Shown here one piece after another: positions 1 to 8,987 of a stretch of DNA of 25,601 nucleotides (the first letter of the stretch is position 1; every line of letters begins with the position of its first letter). This DNA comes from Plicaturopsis crispa FD-325 SS-3 (taxonomy: Eukaryota; Basidiomycota; Agaricomycetes; Amylocorticiales; Amylocorticiaceae). The notes under the pieces are model-generated. The model searched no databases and was not told the origin of the DNA. It worked only from the letters and a program-made list of their open reading frames with translations. The stretch lies in NCBI GenBank assembly GCA_000827205.1, contig KN832575.1:292781-318381 (forward strand), in the 5' to 3' direction. The translations under genes were made by a program, and so were the position numbers.

Positions 1-98
1 TGCGGAGAACGTCGCGGACATCTTCACTAAGCCGCTCGCAGCGCAGAAGTTTGTCTATTTTCGGGAGATGTTGGGACTACGGGCAGATTGAGGGGGAG

Positions 99-417
99 TG
101 TTGGGATATATGGTCAATCTACCTGCTATTCGTGTTCGTCCCTTTCCTATTTCCTTATTTGGACTTAGCCCCTATGTGAACTTCCGTCGGACGGTTGTTC
201 GGACTCCGGAACTTCGTTGGACATTTTCGAGTCGTTCCCACTTTGCACGTCTCATCTTCGATACTGAAGCTGAGACGTGAGTACAATCATTCTATACTTA
301 CATTCACTTTAACTAAGCATTCCTTTACCTAGTCTATTGTTAGGTACATACAGCAATGCTATCATCTTCGATACTGAAGCTGAGACTCTATTGTTAGCTG
401 CCTGAATTACACCTACA
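99..417 (+). repeat. Probable 3' LTR of the copia element
   Basis: The region starts with TGTTGGGATA directly after the polypurine tract and may end in CCTACA, about 319 bp in all. It carries no protein that I recognise. Its inner part contains a 25-bp stretch found twice (252-276 and 362-386) and an 11-bp stretch found twice (333-343 and 387-397). These are described separately. Without the 5' LTR the end point is only an estimate. Confidence 0.6.
252..397 (+). repeat. Duplicated LTR segment, second copy lacking a 56-nt intron
   Basis: Bases 252-276 and 362-386 are identical (25 bp). In the first copy this block is followed by 277-332, which begins GTGAGT, holds an AACTAAG branch-point-like site and ends CCTAG, and then by TCTATTGTTAG (333-343). 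In the second copy the block runs straight into TCTATTGTTAG (387-397). The second copy is therefore what splicing out 277-332 would give. Its 56-nt length matches the introns of the host genes in this window. I infer that the second copy came from reverse transcription of a spliced RNA, with a jump during DNA synthesis. Confidence 0.7.
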
Positions 418-525
418 TGCGGGTGTAGACGAAGCACGGCTATCAGCCGAGGAAGACCGTTCCAATCCACCGCGCTGCATTCGGATAGACCGTTGGTTGG
501 CCTATAAAGCGAGAAAATAGACGAT

Positions 526-981
526 TTATTGCTGGTACACTGAAGAGTCACATAGAGCGCCTACCATAGCCAGCTGTGAGTCGTATAGGTTACCCCAGCC
601 CGAGTGGCTGTTGGTAGACTCCAGCGATGGCGATTGAGATCTGGAATTCGTGTCCAACAATTCATGGCCAGCGAAGTCCTTATTGTCTATAGCCTGCAAC
701 TTGAAGCCACTCCATCTTGGGGATCCTAGGCTCGATAGATCATCAGAGCTCCCAACATCTGATGTATGGGTTAGTCCTTCGTATGAATTGCGTGGAATGC
801 GAGAGGAGAATGTGTCGCTGAACGGTGTCGGTGAGCCGAGCTGTGAATCACAAAGCTCGCTGTCATACAACAAAGTGCGAGTCGGAGCTGGAGAGAATGG
901 CCGAGACTGTGAACTTTGGTGCTGTGACACGGATCGGCGACCACTGGTATCATGGAGAGGCGGCGTATGATATCTGTTCAT
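526..981 (-). CDS. Hypothetical Ser-rich protein next to the transposase
   Basis: This is an open frame of 151 residues counted from the ATG at 979-981. It is rich in Ser, Pro and Asp, has many SP and RS pairs and no predicted membrane segment, and looks disordered. The motif LYDSEL/LYDSQL occurs twice, once near the middle and once near the end. I do not recognise a family. It lies downstream of and on the same strand as the Tnp2 transposase, with about 190 bases between them, so it may be a second gene of the same transposon. No introns are needed to read it. A chance open frame cannot be excluded, although 151 codons without a stop makes it plausible. Confidence 0.4.
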   Translation of the reverse strand: MNRYHTPPLHDTSGRRSVSQHQSSQSRPFSPAPTRTLLYDSELCDSQLGSPTPFSDTFSSRIPRNSYEGLTHTSDVGSSDDLSSLGSPRWSGFKLQAIDNKDFAGHELLDTNSRSQSPSLESTNSHSGWGNLYDSQLAMVGALCDSSVYQQ

Positions 982-1169
982 TGTGCGGACAGTGTAAGAG
1001 GGATGGAAGGAGGGAGAAAAGGCCACGAACCGAATAACTTTGTGGAACGAAATGTTGCGTGCGTGTACGTTAGTACGTATCTGACCTTCTGAATATCACT
1101 AAGTTTGTGGCAGACGTGCTCGATCCTCTTGTAGCCACAAAATTCGACAATCAATTTATGAGGTGTCCG

Positions 1170-4100
1170 CTATGCGTCGTCGGCCGGGAACTCCTCGTGA
1201 GTTCCATCCAAGTAAGCTACATCGAGGCCAGGTTTCTCAGCAACAAAATACCTATCCTCTACGCGTCCACTTTGAAGCACAGGTCGGTGAGGCACCATTG
1301 CAACAACCGACACGATCGACTGTACATCCACGACAACCAACGCAGTGTCACCTTGATGCTGGCAGGAATATAGGGTATTAAAAGACTGGGCGAGCAGTCC
1401 GGTATCGGGGGTAGAGTAGAGAGATATAAGTGCGACTGTCCGAGTGTTTGTCGAACGATTTCCGCAGGCAACAGGGAGGCACATATAGAATTGAACCTCG
1501 CCAAATCGAAGAGCACCGTGAATTTGAAGCTGAAGTATCGATTTAGGGTTGCGGTATGAAATCAGGTTTCGAGACGTCTACTCACCTTGACATTTCGCGC
1601 CATTCTCACTCGGTCAAGGGGCTTCAACGTTTCTTTCCACGCAGACCGGGCAACCTGCCCATTAGGAAGGCGCAACCGAGCCCATCTATCGGCAGTGACC
1701 AGATTAGCACAAGAGCTTTGGTGTCAGCGAGCCATGCGGACTCACCTAACGACATGCAGCCTTCCATCAGCATACGGAGTGTCCGTGTGATCCAGATACA
1801 ACTTTACCGCCTGATCCTCAGCTGCACGGACGGAACGAGCCGCATCATCCATTGCCCGAAGCAATACATACCCACCACCGAGATCTATTGCGCCTCGTGG
1901 CAGTAAGTTTTCTTCCGTCTCTAGATCTGGGATCATGACCTTGAGCGCGTTGATCTGCGAGCGACGAAGTCCTCGTTCAGCCAAGTTTGCGTACAGATTG
2001 GAGGGTTGTTTGATCTCCTCGCCAAGGTTTCCGATCGTGCGCTCCATTGTCCACTGCGATCCATATGGACCTGGGCCAATACGGGCGGCTTCTGGTCCAA
2101 GATGGGACAAAGCGTGTATGCTGGGGCGCACAAAGTGAATGCGGGACGCTTTGCGTTGGCAATACAGCAGCTCGAACTCAATGGAGAATTCGAGGAATGA
2201 TTGATGGGCTATCTGAAGCTGTTCTGCGGAAATACTCCGCTGATGAATCAAGCGCATTCCTCGAACGAGTTTGCAGAAGTTCTTGTAGTACTTCTCCGGG
2301 AGGAGTCCGTGAAAAAGTCCTGGTCCGAGACAAAAAAGATAGATCAGGAATTCCCAGGCTTTGTAGCCGCTCGAGATTTTCTCCGCTGGATTCCGTGGTG
2401 GTCTATCAAAGGAACCAGGAAGATAGGGTGTCACCGCAGCGACTGCCTTGCCGTGGGCTTTCCATGTATCCCCCTGTAGAACCGCCCAGTCCCATGTGTC
2501 CTTGCTATCACCAAGCCTCCTATCGCAGTCCAGCGTTGCCCGCCACAGACCGAGCAGTAGATCAGGGATGTTGATGGATCCGAGGTGCATGAGATCCGAA
2601 CCAAAACATCCCGGAACACCCAGGATACGGTGGGGAACAAACCCGCTGAAGATGCTGGGCTTCGAAATGCCTGTTTCGAGTCGGCGCTTAAGAAAGTCCG
2701 CATTGTTTTGCGATGCAAGGACATACGCCAGATTTGGCCAGTACCTGGCAGCGGCATCGGTGGGAAGAGTCGAGATGTCGACATCATCATGGTCACAGCC
2801 TTCGACGTGAAAGTTGTCCGGTTTCATTCGGACGGGATAGTAGTGGTTTCCACCAGGCTTACGCCGTCCTTTCATGCCGCAATAGCGTCGGCAACCACAA
2901 GCTCCTTGGTGCCCCACTAAACCGTCGAAATATATCATCCCCGGTCCATCGGCGGTTCCGAGGGCAACAAAAGGATGGTCGGGAACGACCGCATTGCGCG
3001 ACGCGTCCCAGACCTTCAAGCCTTCTCTTTGCAAGGCAGCAACGTGGTGGAAACCGGGGAAAAGGAACGAGTCGACATTCTTTGGCTTATTGGGTCCAGA
3101 AATGAATCCACCAGGCAAGACATGTGCTTTCTTATATCGTTTATCGGGGGAGAGATTTAGGATGACCCAGATGTAGATCCAGCAGTCTGACAACTTGCTT
3201 CGATAGAGCTGCGCACCGTCGATGGAAATAAGGAGCACCGAATCCTGCGAAGGATCGATTCTCCCCTCCGCTACAGCCGTCAGATAGTCGGATCCGTAGC
3301 AGAAGTCTTCGTACTGGCCAATATAGCCATCGTTATGCTGCAGCTCCTCCATAATCTTCTTCGTGCAAAGGTCCAGATACTTGAAGCTCTCTGCACCCTC
3401 CACAGTACGTCGCAAGGCTTGTAATTGCGGACCGAGCGGGATCGTCGAGAACTGTTGACGAGGTATCTTCGTTTTCCCGCCACTTTCCGCCAGCTTGATT
3501 GAATCATAGCGAGGCTCAGAGCACGTCGGGCACGACTCAAGGTCCGCGAATGGGCCAGTGTACGCAAGACATGTATTCGGACACATGTCGCGCTTGATGG
3601 AGACGACACCACTCAGTTCGGCGACCTGGCGTTTGACTTGGTCGTAGGTAAGAACAGGATCCTCCGGGTGACACCGGAGGAACGCGTTGCGTGAATCGAT
3701 ATACGTCTGGCGCGACGCGTTGTTTGTTGCAAGGAAGAGATCAATGGAAAGTCGCAGGTGGGGGTCATCGAGATTAGGAGGGCCTTGGAGCGGACTTCGC
3801 AACCGCTCGAGGACATCGGGGTCAAGTGTCTCTGATTCATCGTCTAGCGAAGCTACACGAAGCAACTGTATGAACTGCTGCCCTAGGATAATTTCCTCCG
3901 TCCGAAATCCTTCGGCCTGATCGCCAAAATTCTCGCTGCCGTTGTTATCGAATATCCCCCCCGAGCTCGGGTTTCTTGTCGCATCCTGGGGGGCACTGCG
4001 CAGGCTTTGAGAGCTGCCCGGGTCAGAGAGGCTGCTCTCGGATTGACCGGAAGGAACGCTGTTGGAGTGCGAGGCAGCCAACGGGTTACGCAGCGCAGAG

Positions 4101-4661
4101 GCCGTTTCAGCCGTATGTGCTATAGGGGCGCCGTCACCTTCGGGCGTAGGGGCGCCGTTGCCTTCAGGCGTAGGGGCGCCGTCGCCTTCGGGCGTGGTAT
4201 TGCCTAGGCCCTCTCCCGACGACCCAGACTCCTAGAGTTCTTCGTTATAATTTGTTCAACACAGTATTCTCGCGCATACGTACCTCGGTCCCTCCTCCTC
4301 CTGATGGTGTGTTCCCCGCATCCAACCCCTGCTCATAGCGCTCCGGCTCATCCTGCTCCTCGTCATCCCACCGGCGCCTACTCGAATCCGCTTGCCCAGC
4401 TAGCCTATCGTCATCTGTGGGTCGCTTCTCCCCTCGCGAAACACGACCTGAACCAGACCCAGACACAAAGATTGAGTTTTCGGAGGTCAAAGGGGTGCTC
4501 GAGGAGCTCCCTGCTCCGTGTGATTGTAGAAACTGAGAGAACGCGGGGGTGATGTTGGCGTCGGGGTCGCGATGTTTTGCGTGCCTTCTGTAAGTCGCAA
4601 CAGCAACTCGGCGTCTAACCTTGCAGTATCTCGGACAGTCGCAATAGTACTTCTTGGACAT
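1170..4661 (-). CDS. tnp2: Tnp2-type (CACTA/En-Spm) transposase, four exons, apparently intact
   Basis: I read this as the transposase that cuts and pastes a CACTA-like DNA transposon. Exons are 4661-4284, 4231-1746, 1685-1586 and 1529-1170; the introns are 52, 60 and 56 nt, all GT-AG. The product is 1107 residues, within the usual 1000-1150 of fungal Tnp2 proteins. The N-terminus MSKKYYCDCPRYC followed by a YRRHAKHRD stretch is the usual zinc-like start of these proteins. Further on come a CPNTC..CPTC zinc ribbon (about 343-362), the Tnp2 core with SIDGAQLYRSK (around residue 462), and a C-terminal domain rejoined by splicing (RWARLRLPNG, PLDRVRMARNVK, HQGDTALVVVDV). Exon 2 opens with a 3 x 8-residue TPEGDGAP repeat. 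A later start can be read at a TTG inside exon 2, but only the spliced model gives the conserved N-terminus. No stop or frameshift interrupts the model, so the copy may still be active. Confidence 0.85.
4124..4195 (-). repeat. 24-bp minisatellite, three units, in transposase exon 2
   Basis: Three head-to-tail 24-bp units (4124-4147, 4148-4171, 4172-4195) differ by only one or two bases. On the minus strand they encode TPEGDGAP, TPEGNGAP and TPEGDGAP, just after the first transposase intron. As the unit is a multiple of three, gain or loss of units keeps the frame. The segment is likely a flexible linker between the N-terminal zinc-like region and the core. Confidence 0.9.
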
Positions 4662-5049
4662 CACTATGGGGTTATTTGAGTTGGAGGGAGGAGCAAAGGA
4701 GGACGATGGGACAGAGAACAAGAAAGTACATACGCGCACAAACTGCCAGCGCAAACCGAGGAGGATTCGAATTCTGGGACATCGGAGCCAAGTTTATTCA
4801 ATGCATAATAAGCAGGACGGAAAGTAAGCTAGCTAAGCATTCCTAAGACTGTTTGAGTTCTCGCCATCGAGGTTGGATTGACTCGGAGGGAGGTGCCTCG
4901 AAAGTTGCTCGAAAGCGCTCGATGACCAATTGATGACTAAGATTTCAGTCGCTTTGCCTCGATTCACCTCACCGGACTTTCCACTGGGGTTCACGGTCGA
5001 GATGAGACTCGTTCGTCTCAACAACTTGCTGAAATCGCGTCTATGAGAA
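4662..5049. other. Gap between transposase and Pop8-like gene
   Basis: No gene is supported here. The stretch should contain the transposase promoter, one end of the transposon and the short promoter of the plus-strand gene that follows. A small inverted repeat TGAGAC-TCGTTC-GTCTCA lies at 5003-5020. I found no partner for it on the far side of the element, so I do not call it a transposon end. Confidence 0.5.
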
Positions 5050-5419
5050 ATGGCGAACCACTATCCAATGCCGTCTAGGTTTCATTACATTCGATTCTCT
5101 TTATCTCCTCCGTGCACGGATCCTCTCATTTTGCGCAAAACTATACAAGATGCAATGACACAGACGTTCGGTTTGCTCTCCAGCACGTACACCGACGTCT
5201 TGTGGATAGCGGACGATGGTTCTGCATCAGTGCTACGCGTCGATAAAGGGTATGTCACCCTGTGCCATTTTCCGTGCGATATATTGAGCTGAATGGTTAT
5301 CCAGGGACGCCGCCACTGTCATGGCTGCCGCAGTTGCTGCCACAAATTCCCCGCGGCTAGCCCTAGTGAAAGAGTCGCCCTTTCTGCCATCCCTGCTCTC
5401 CGTCGATCCGGTGTTTTGA
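5050..5419 (+). CDS. POP8: RNase P/MRP subunit, Pop8-like
   Basis: Two exons (5050-5249 and 5305-5419) around a 55-nt GTATGT..CAG intron give 104 residues. The fold signature of small RNase P/MRP subunits is visible: an opening strand FHYIRFSLSP, then ILRKTIQDAMTQTFGLL, a strand SASVLRVDKGDAATVMAAAV and a final ALVKESPFL. The order resembles yeast Pop8 (family PF20976 or its Pop5/Rpp14 relatives). The protein would help process pre-tRNA and rRNA in the nucleus or nucleolus. The first in-frame ATG (5050) sits just before the first conserved strand, and the lengths fit. The gene lies close behind the transposon region, so its promoter may be partly transposon-derived. Which Pop/Rpp paralogue it is remains less certain than the family. 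Confidence 0.75.
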
Positions 5420-6166
5420 GTGACGCCGTTGCTGAGTCAGACTCAACACAGTACACAAAGAGTCGCCTAGATCACAAGTCCCACCGGCAGTCAAGGGTTC
5501 CTTGCCGATCCTTAAACGCGGCGGTGAGTTCTCGTCTCCTATTGCCCAAGTTGGAGTTGTGCTCATCTGCTGCAGTGTCCGTCAAGGATTCGTCCACTGG
5601 ACGCGGACATGCACGTCGCCGTCGACCGGTGGTTCAGCTATAAGCAGCAAGCGGAGCGATCGTATGTTGGAAGGGTGCGACCTTCACGGGCATCGCGTGG
5701 ATCACAAGGGCTTCCTCGACCTGGTGCTTTGACATTCCGTAAAGCCTACACCTAATTCTTGCAAACAGTCGTCAGATAGTGTGTTGTCCATCGAAGCCCG
5801 AGTTCCGTGCGCTCGATGTACACCTATTACTGTAGCCCTTGGGACGTTGAGTACGCACCAATCCATCAGGTTACCTTTTACCTGCAGGCTGCCGTCAAAA
5901 CAGGACTTACCAGGAATTGTGATTCCGGCTCACCGTCGTCGGCTACTGTACATAAGCCTCTGAGTCTAAGCATTGGCAAGTGAAACGAAAACGTCAGATC
6001 ACGAGTCGGCAGATGCATACGGACGCGAATTTCAGGAAAATACTTAGGTTCCGCCCGTCTTCCCTCCTGTCTTCCCAGTGTCTTCCTCCCGCCATCTCCC
6101 CGCCAAGCAACATCGTCAAACCCTGACCTCGAAGATACAACCAAACGACGCCAGATAACAAGAAAT
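5420..6166. other. Intergenic region with a possible small spliced gene
   Basis: No recognised gene lies here. On the plus strand there are good splice-like signals: GTGAGT at 5524 with CTGCAG about 50 nt on, and GTATGT at 5660. Between them runs an open segment starting MHVAVDRWFSYKQQAERS. Further on, a 55-codon frame begins MYTYYCSPWDVEYAPIHQ. I could not join these into one clean gene and know no matching family. The end of the region carries the promoter and 5' UTR of the aminotransferase. Confidence 0.3.
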
Positions 6167-8338
6167 ATGTCGCCTACCGCGTCTTTCTCGAACGGGCGCA
6201 CCGCTGCAAACGGATCTGCCAAACAGAGCGTCAAGGGCAACGGACAGGAAACAGTGCATCTGAGTTCTGCAGATGTAATCCAACTAGAACATGAACATGG
6301 GGCGCACAAGTAAGACACTCGTACATTGGTCTTATAAGATGCGTGCGCCGGGCGGCATCCATCGGGTCGGCGCGAGCGTCAATTGATCCTCGAGAAGGGG
6401 ATACATATCCTATGTCATCCCAACTCAAACGTATTCGTTTTAAGCACCGTACTGACTGCTCCTTTTATGCTACTAGCTACCACCCGCTTCCAGTCGTTTT
6501 CGACTCCGCGAAGGGCGCCAAGTGAGGGTTTTTGGCTGTTCGTTGTGTACAGCTTCGTGACTGACTGTGTCCGAGTGCAGGGTATGGGATCCGGAAGGCA
6601 AGGAATACATCGATATGCTCTCCGCATACTCGTGAGTATTATCCCATTTATACGTGGTCGCGATCGAACTGATGCTCCTTCCCATGTTTTTAGCGCCGTA
6701 AATCAGGCTCGTGCATCCCTCGGAGTCATGAGGCAGGAAACGTTGCTAAATAAGCGCTCATATACACAGGGACATTGCCACCCGAAGATCGTTGCGGCCC
6801 TTGTCGAGCAAGCACAGAAGCTGACGCTGTCCTCGCGGGCATTTTATAATTCGATGTTTGGGCGCTTCGCCCAGCAGATCACGGAGATGTTCGGCTATGA
6901 TATGGTCCTTCCCATGAACACGGGCGCGGAGGCTGTCGAAACGGCCGTGAAGCTCGCCAGGAAGTGGGCTTACCTCAAAAAGGGCGTCCCGGAAGGCAAG
7001 GCAATCGTACTGAGCGTTGAGAACAATTTCCACGGCAGGACGTTGGGCGTCATCAGGTCCGTTCTTCCTTTAAGCGCCCATTATGCTCTTCGCGTGTTTA
7101 GATTTAATGCCCGCGCATCGATAGTATGAGCACGGATCCAGAGAGCCGAGGCGGCTTTGGGCCGTACCTCCAAGGCGTTGGTCCCACGTACGATGATAAC
7201 GGTAAAAGCTCCACCATACGCTTCGGAAAGATCGAGGACCTGCAACGCGCATTGGAACTGCACGGAAAAAACGTTGCGGCGTTTCTTGTAGAGCCCATTC
7301 AGGGAGAGGCAGGGTGTGTCCATGTCATTGATCGTATCGTTCTTATATTCGCTGACATCGGTTTCTAGAATCGTCGTACCAGAAGACGGATACCTAAGTC
7401 AAGCGCTCGCCCTGTGCAAGAAGCACAATGTCCTGCTCATCTGCGACGAGATCCAGACTGTAAGCCAAAGCTAATGCATACACCGGTGATCGTACCGATA
7501 GCTTTTTTGGCTCCAGGGACTTTGCCGAACTGGAAAAATGCTGGCCTGCGATTACGACAACGTCAGACCCGACATGATACTTCTTGGGAAGGCCCTCTCG
7601 GGAGGAGGTCCGTTCCCTTCTCTGCAGCTCAATACATTCTATTTTTGTTTGATTAACATCGTGTTAATAGTGTACCCTGTATCTGCTGTACTTGCGGACC
7701 GCGATGTTATGTTATGCATCAAGCCCGGAGAGCACGGCAGTACTTACGGAGGGTACGCATTCCCATACCGTACATACCGTTCCCGGCTCACAACCGGTTC
7801 CCCAGAAACCCGCTCGGATGTGCAGTATCCATGACGGCGCTGCGCGTCCTACAGGACGAGAAACTCGCCGAGCGCGCCTTCACGCTCGGCAATACGTTCC
7901 GAGACGCGATCCGCGCCCTCAATTCGCCACTCGTGCACACGGTGCGCGGGCGGGGGCTGCTGAACGCGATCGTGTTAGACGAGTCCAAGAGCACGAAAGG
8001 GCGCACGGCTTGGCAGTTCTGCCTGCTGCTTAAGAGCCGGGGCGTTCTCGCAAAACCGACGCATGTGAACATGTAAGCCTGCGACCCGCATCCGTTTCTC
8101 CGACCCCTCAACTGATTGACTACTCGCTGTAGCATTCGCTTCGCGCCGCCTCTAGTGATCTCGGAAGAAGATCTCCTGCGGGCGGTGAAAATCATCGCTC
8201 AGTGTCTGAAAGACCTTGATGTGGTATGCGTCTACCTACCTTTTCTTCCCATTAAGTACTAAGCATAGTTGGCAGCTGGACCAAATTCCGGGTGACGTCG
8301 CGAGCGAGCATGGCCACGTCGACACCATTGCGGACTAA
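6167..8338 (+). CDS. CAR2: Ornithine aminotransferase (OAT), 12 exons
   Basis: This enzyme moves the delta-amino group of ornithine to 2-oxoglutarate, using PLP, in arginine breakdown and proline synthesis. Exons: 6167-6309, 6477-6521, 6581-6631, 6694-6706, 6770-7056, 7125-7313, 7369-7459, 7517-7607, 7671-7752, 7806-8072, 8133-8223, 8276-8338 (470 residues, family-typical). Motifs seen are [43 protein letters not shown] (Asp269 would bind the PLP ring nitrogen), LLGKALSGG (Lys298 would form the Schiff base) and GSTYGGNPLGCAV. No mitochondrial presequence is evident, so it is probably cytosolic as in yeast. Exon 4 has only 13 nt, and the intron after it starts GC, not GT. The ATG at 6167 is the first in frame before [15 protein letters not shown]. 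Confidence 0.93.
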
Positions 8339-8987
8339 AGCCGTCGTGGGTATGTGACTGTGCGCACGCAATATGGACATTCCGTGGGCGCAGGTTGACT
8401 GGTTCGTGTCTTCCCCTGTTGGTCAGCCGGCGTGTCACTTATGAGCCACAAGTTCCAGGGAGAGGTTTCCGTTAGTTTTCGGATCGTGTAGCATTATGAA
8501 TCTCAATCCATCAATGTATAGGTAGCTGCTCTCCATGCACTTGTACCCTGGTATGCAGTGCTTCAATCTCATTCTCCCAGTATCCCGGCATTTCCTATTG
8601 ATGGGAAAGTAAGCCTGTCGACGTTGCAATTGCCTCGCCTAGTGTCTGCAACTTTCGAGGTCGCGACTCGCTGGTGTAACGCTGGTGAAGCTGAGTATGT
8701 ATCCTCGAATTCTGAACTCCGCGACTGTTCGGACCTGGAAGATGTCTTTTGACTGCGGCCTTTGACCTTTGTTCCATCCTTGGTCCTCAACGTCGACGAT
8801 CTTCCTCATTTGCCGGTACGTATTTTGTCCAATTCTTCGTGCATTATATCTAAGACAAGCTACTTTTGAAAGGGCAACGTGCCCAGCACTTCCTGAGTGC
8901 TGGTCCTGCGGATCGACCATCGTCCGCGTACCAGAACCGCTTCGCGATTTTCCTGTGCAACATTTGCTCGAGAGCTACGAGTGCCCG
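8339..8987. other. Upstream region of the F-box gene
   Basis: No separate gene is supported. The F-box frame stays open upstream to about 8769 but lacks an ATG before 8988. An intron-like segment (GTACGT at 8816 to about 8859, with TATCTAAG before its end) suggests a spliced 5' UTR or a further 5' exon. I cannot choose an upstream start. Confidence 0.4.

Larger units (their letters stand above)
1..417 (+). mobile_element. 3' end of a Ty1/copia LTR retrotransposon (fossil, cut by window edge)
   Basis: The first 91 bases read as the extreme C-terminus of a copia-type polyprotein. The motif ADIFTKPL, typical of the end of the copia RNase H region, is followed by a stop at 89-91. An A/G-only polypurine tract (91-98) follows directly, and then TGTTGG at 99, the usual start of a copia 3' LTR. 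The 5' part of the element lies outside the window, so completeness, the second LTR, target-site duplication and age cannot be judged. The right end is uncertain. I place it at 417 because ACACCTACA roughly mirrors the TGTTGG start (CCTACA against the ideal CCAACA). Confidence 0.8.
418..5045 (-). mobile_element. CACTA-like (Tnp2) DNA transposon, ends not resolved
   Basis: The block is defined by the transposase gene (1170-4661) and possibly the Ser-rich ORF (526-981). It lies between a copia LTR on the left and a Pop8-like host gene on the right. I looked for terminal inverted repeats starting CACTA or similar at both sides and found no convincing pair, so the outer limits given are only the neighbouring features. 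One end may lie in or beside the LTR. The transposase itself looks complete. Confidence 0.45.

Noticed and set aside
4763-4780. GGATTCGAATTC, resembling a tRNA B box
   Set aside because: No matching A box, acceptor stem or anticodon arm is found at the right distance.
313-4844. The same 12 bases CTAAGCATTCCT at 313-324 and 4833-4844, as possible ends of the transposon
   Set aside because: They are in the same orientation, not inverted; the left copy is explained as branch point and acceptor region of an intron, and similarity stops right outside the 12 bases.
5878-6318. 146-codon minus-strand frame over the OAT start
   Set aside because: It is antisense to OAT exon 1 and its leader, with no domain; OAT explains the sequence.
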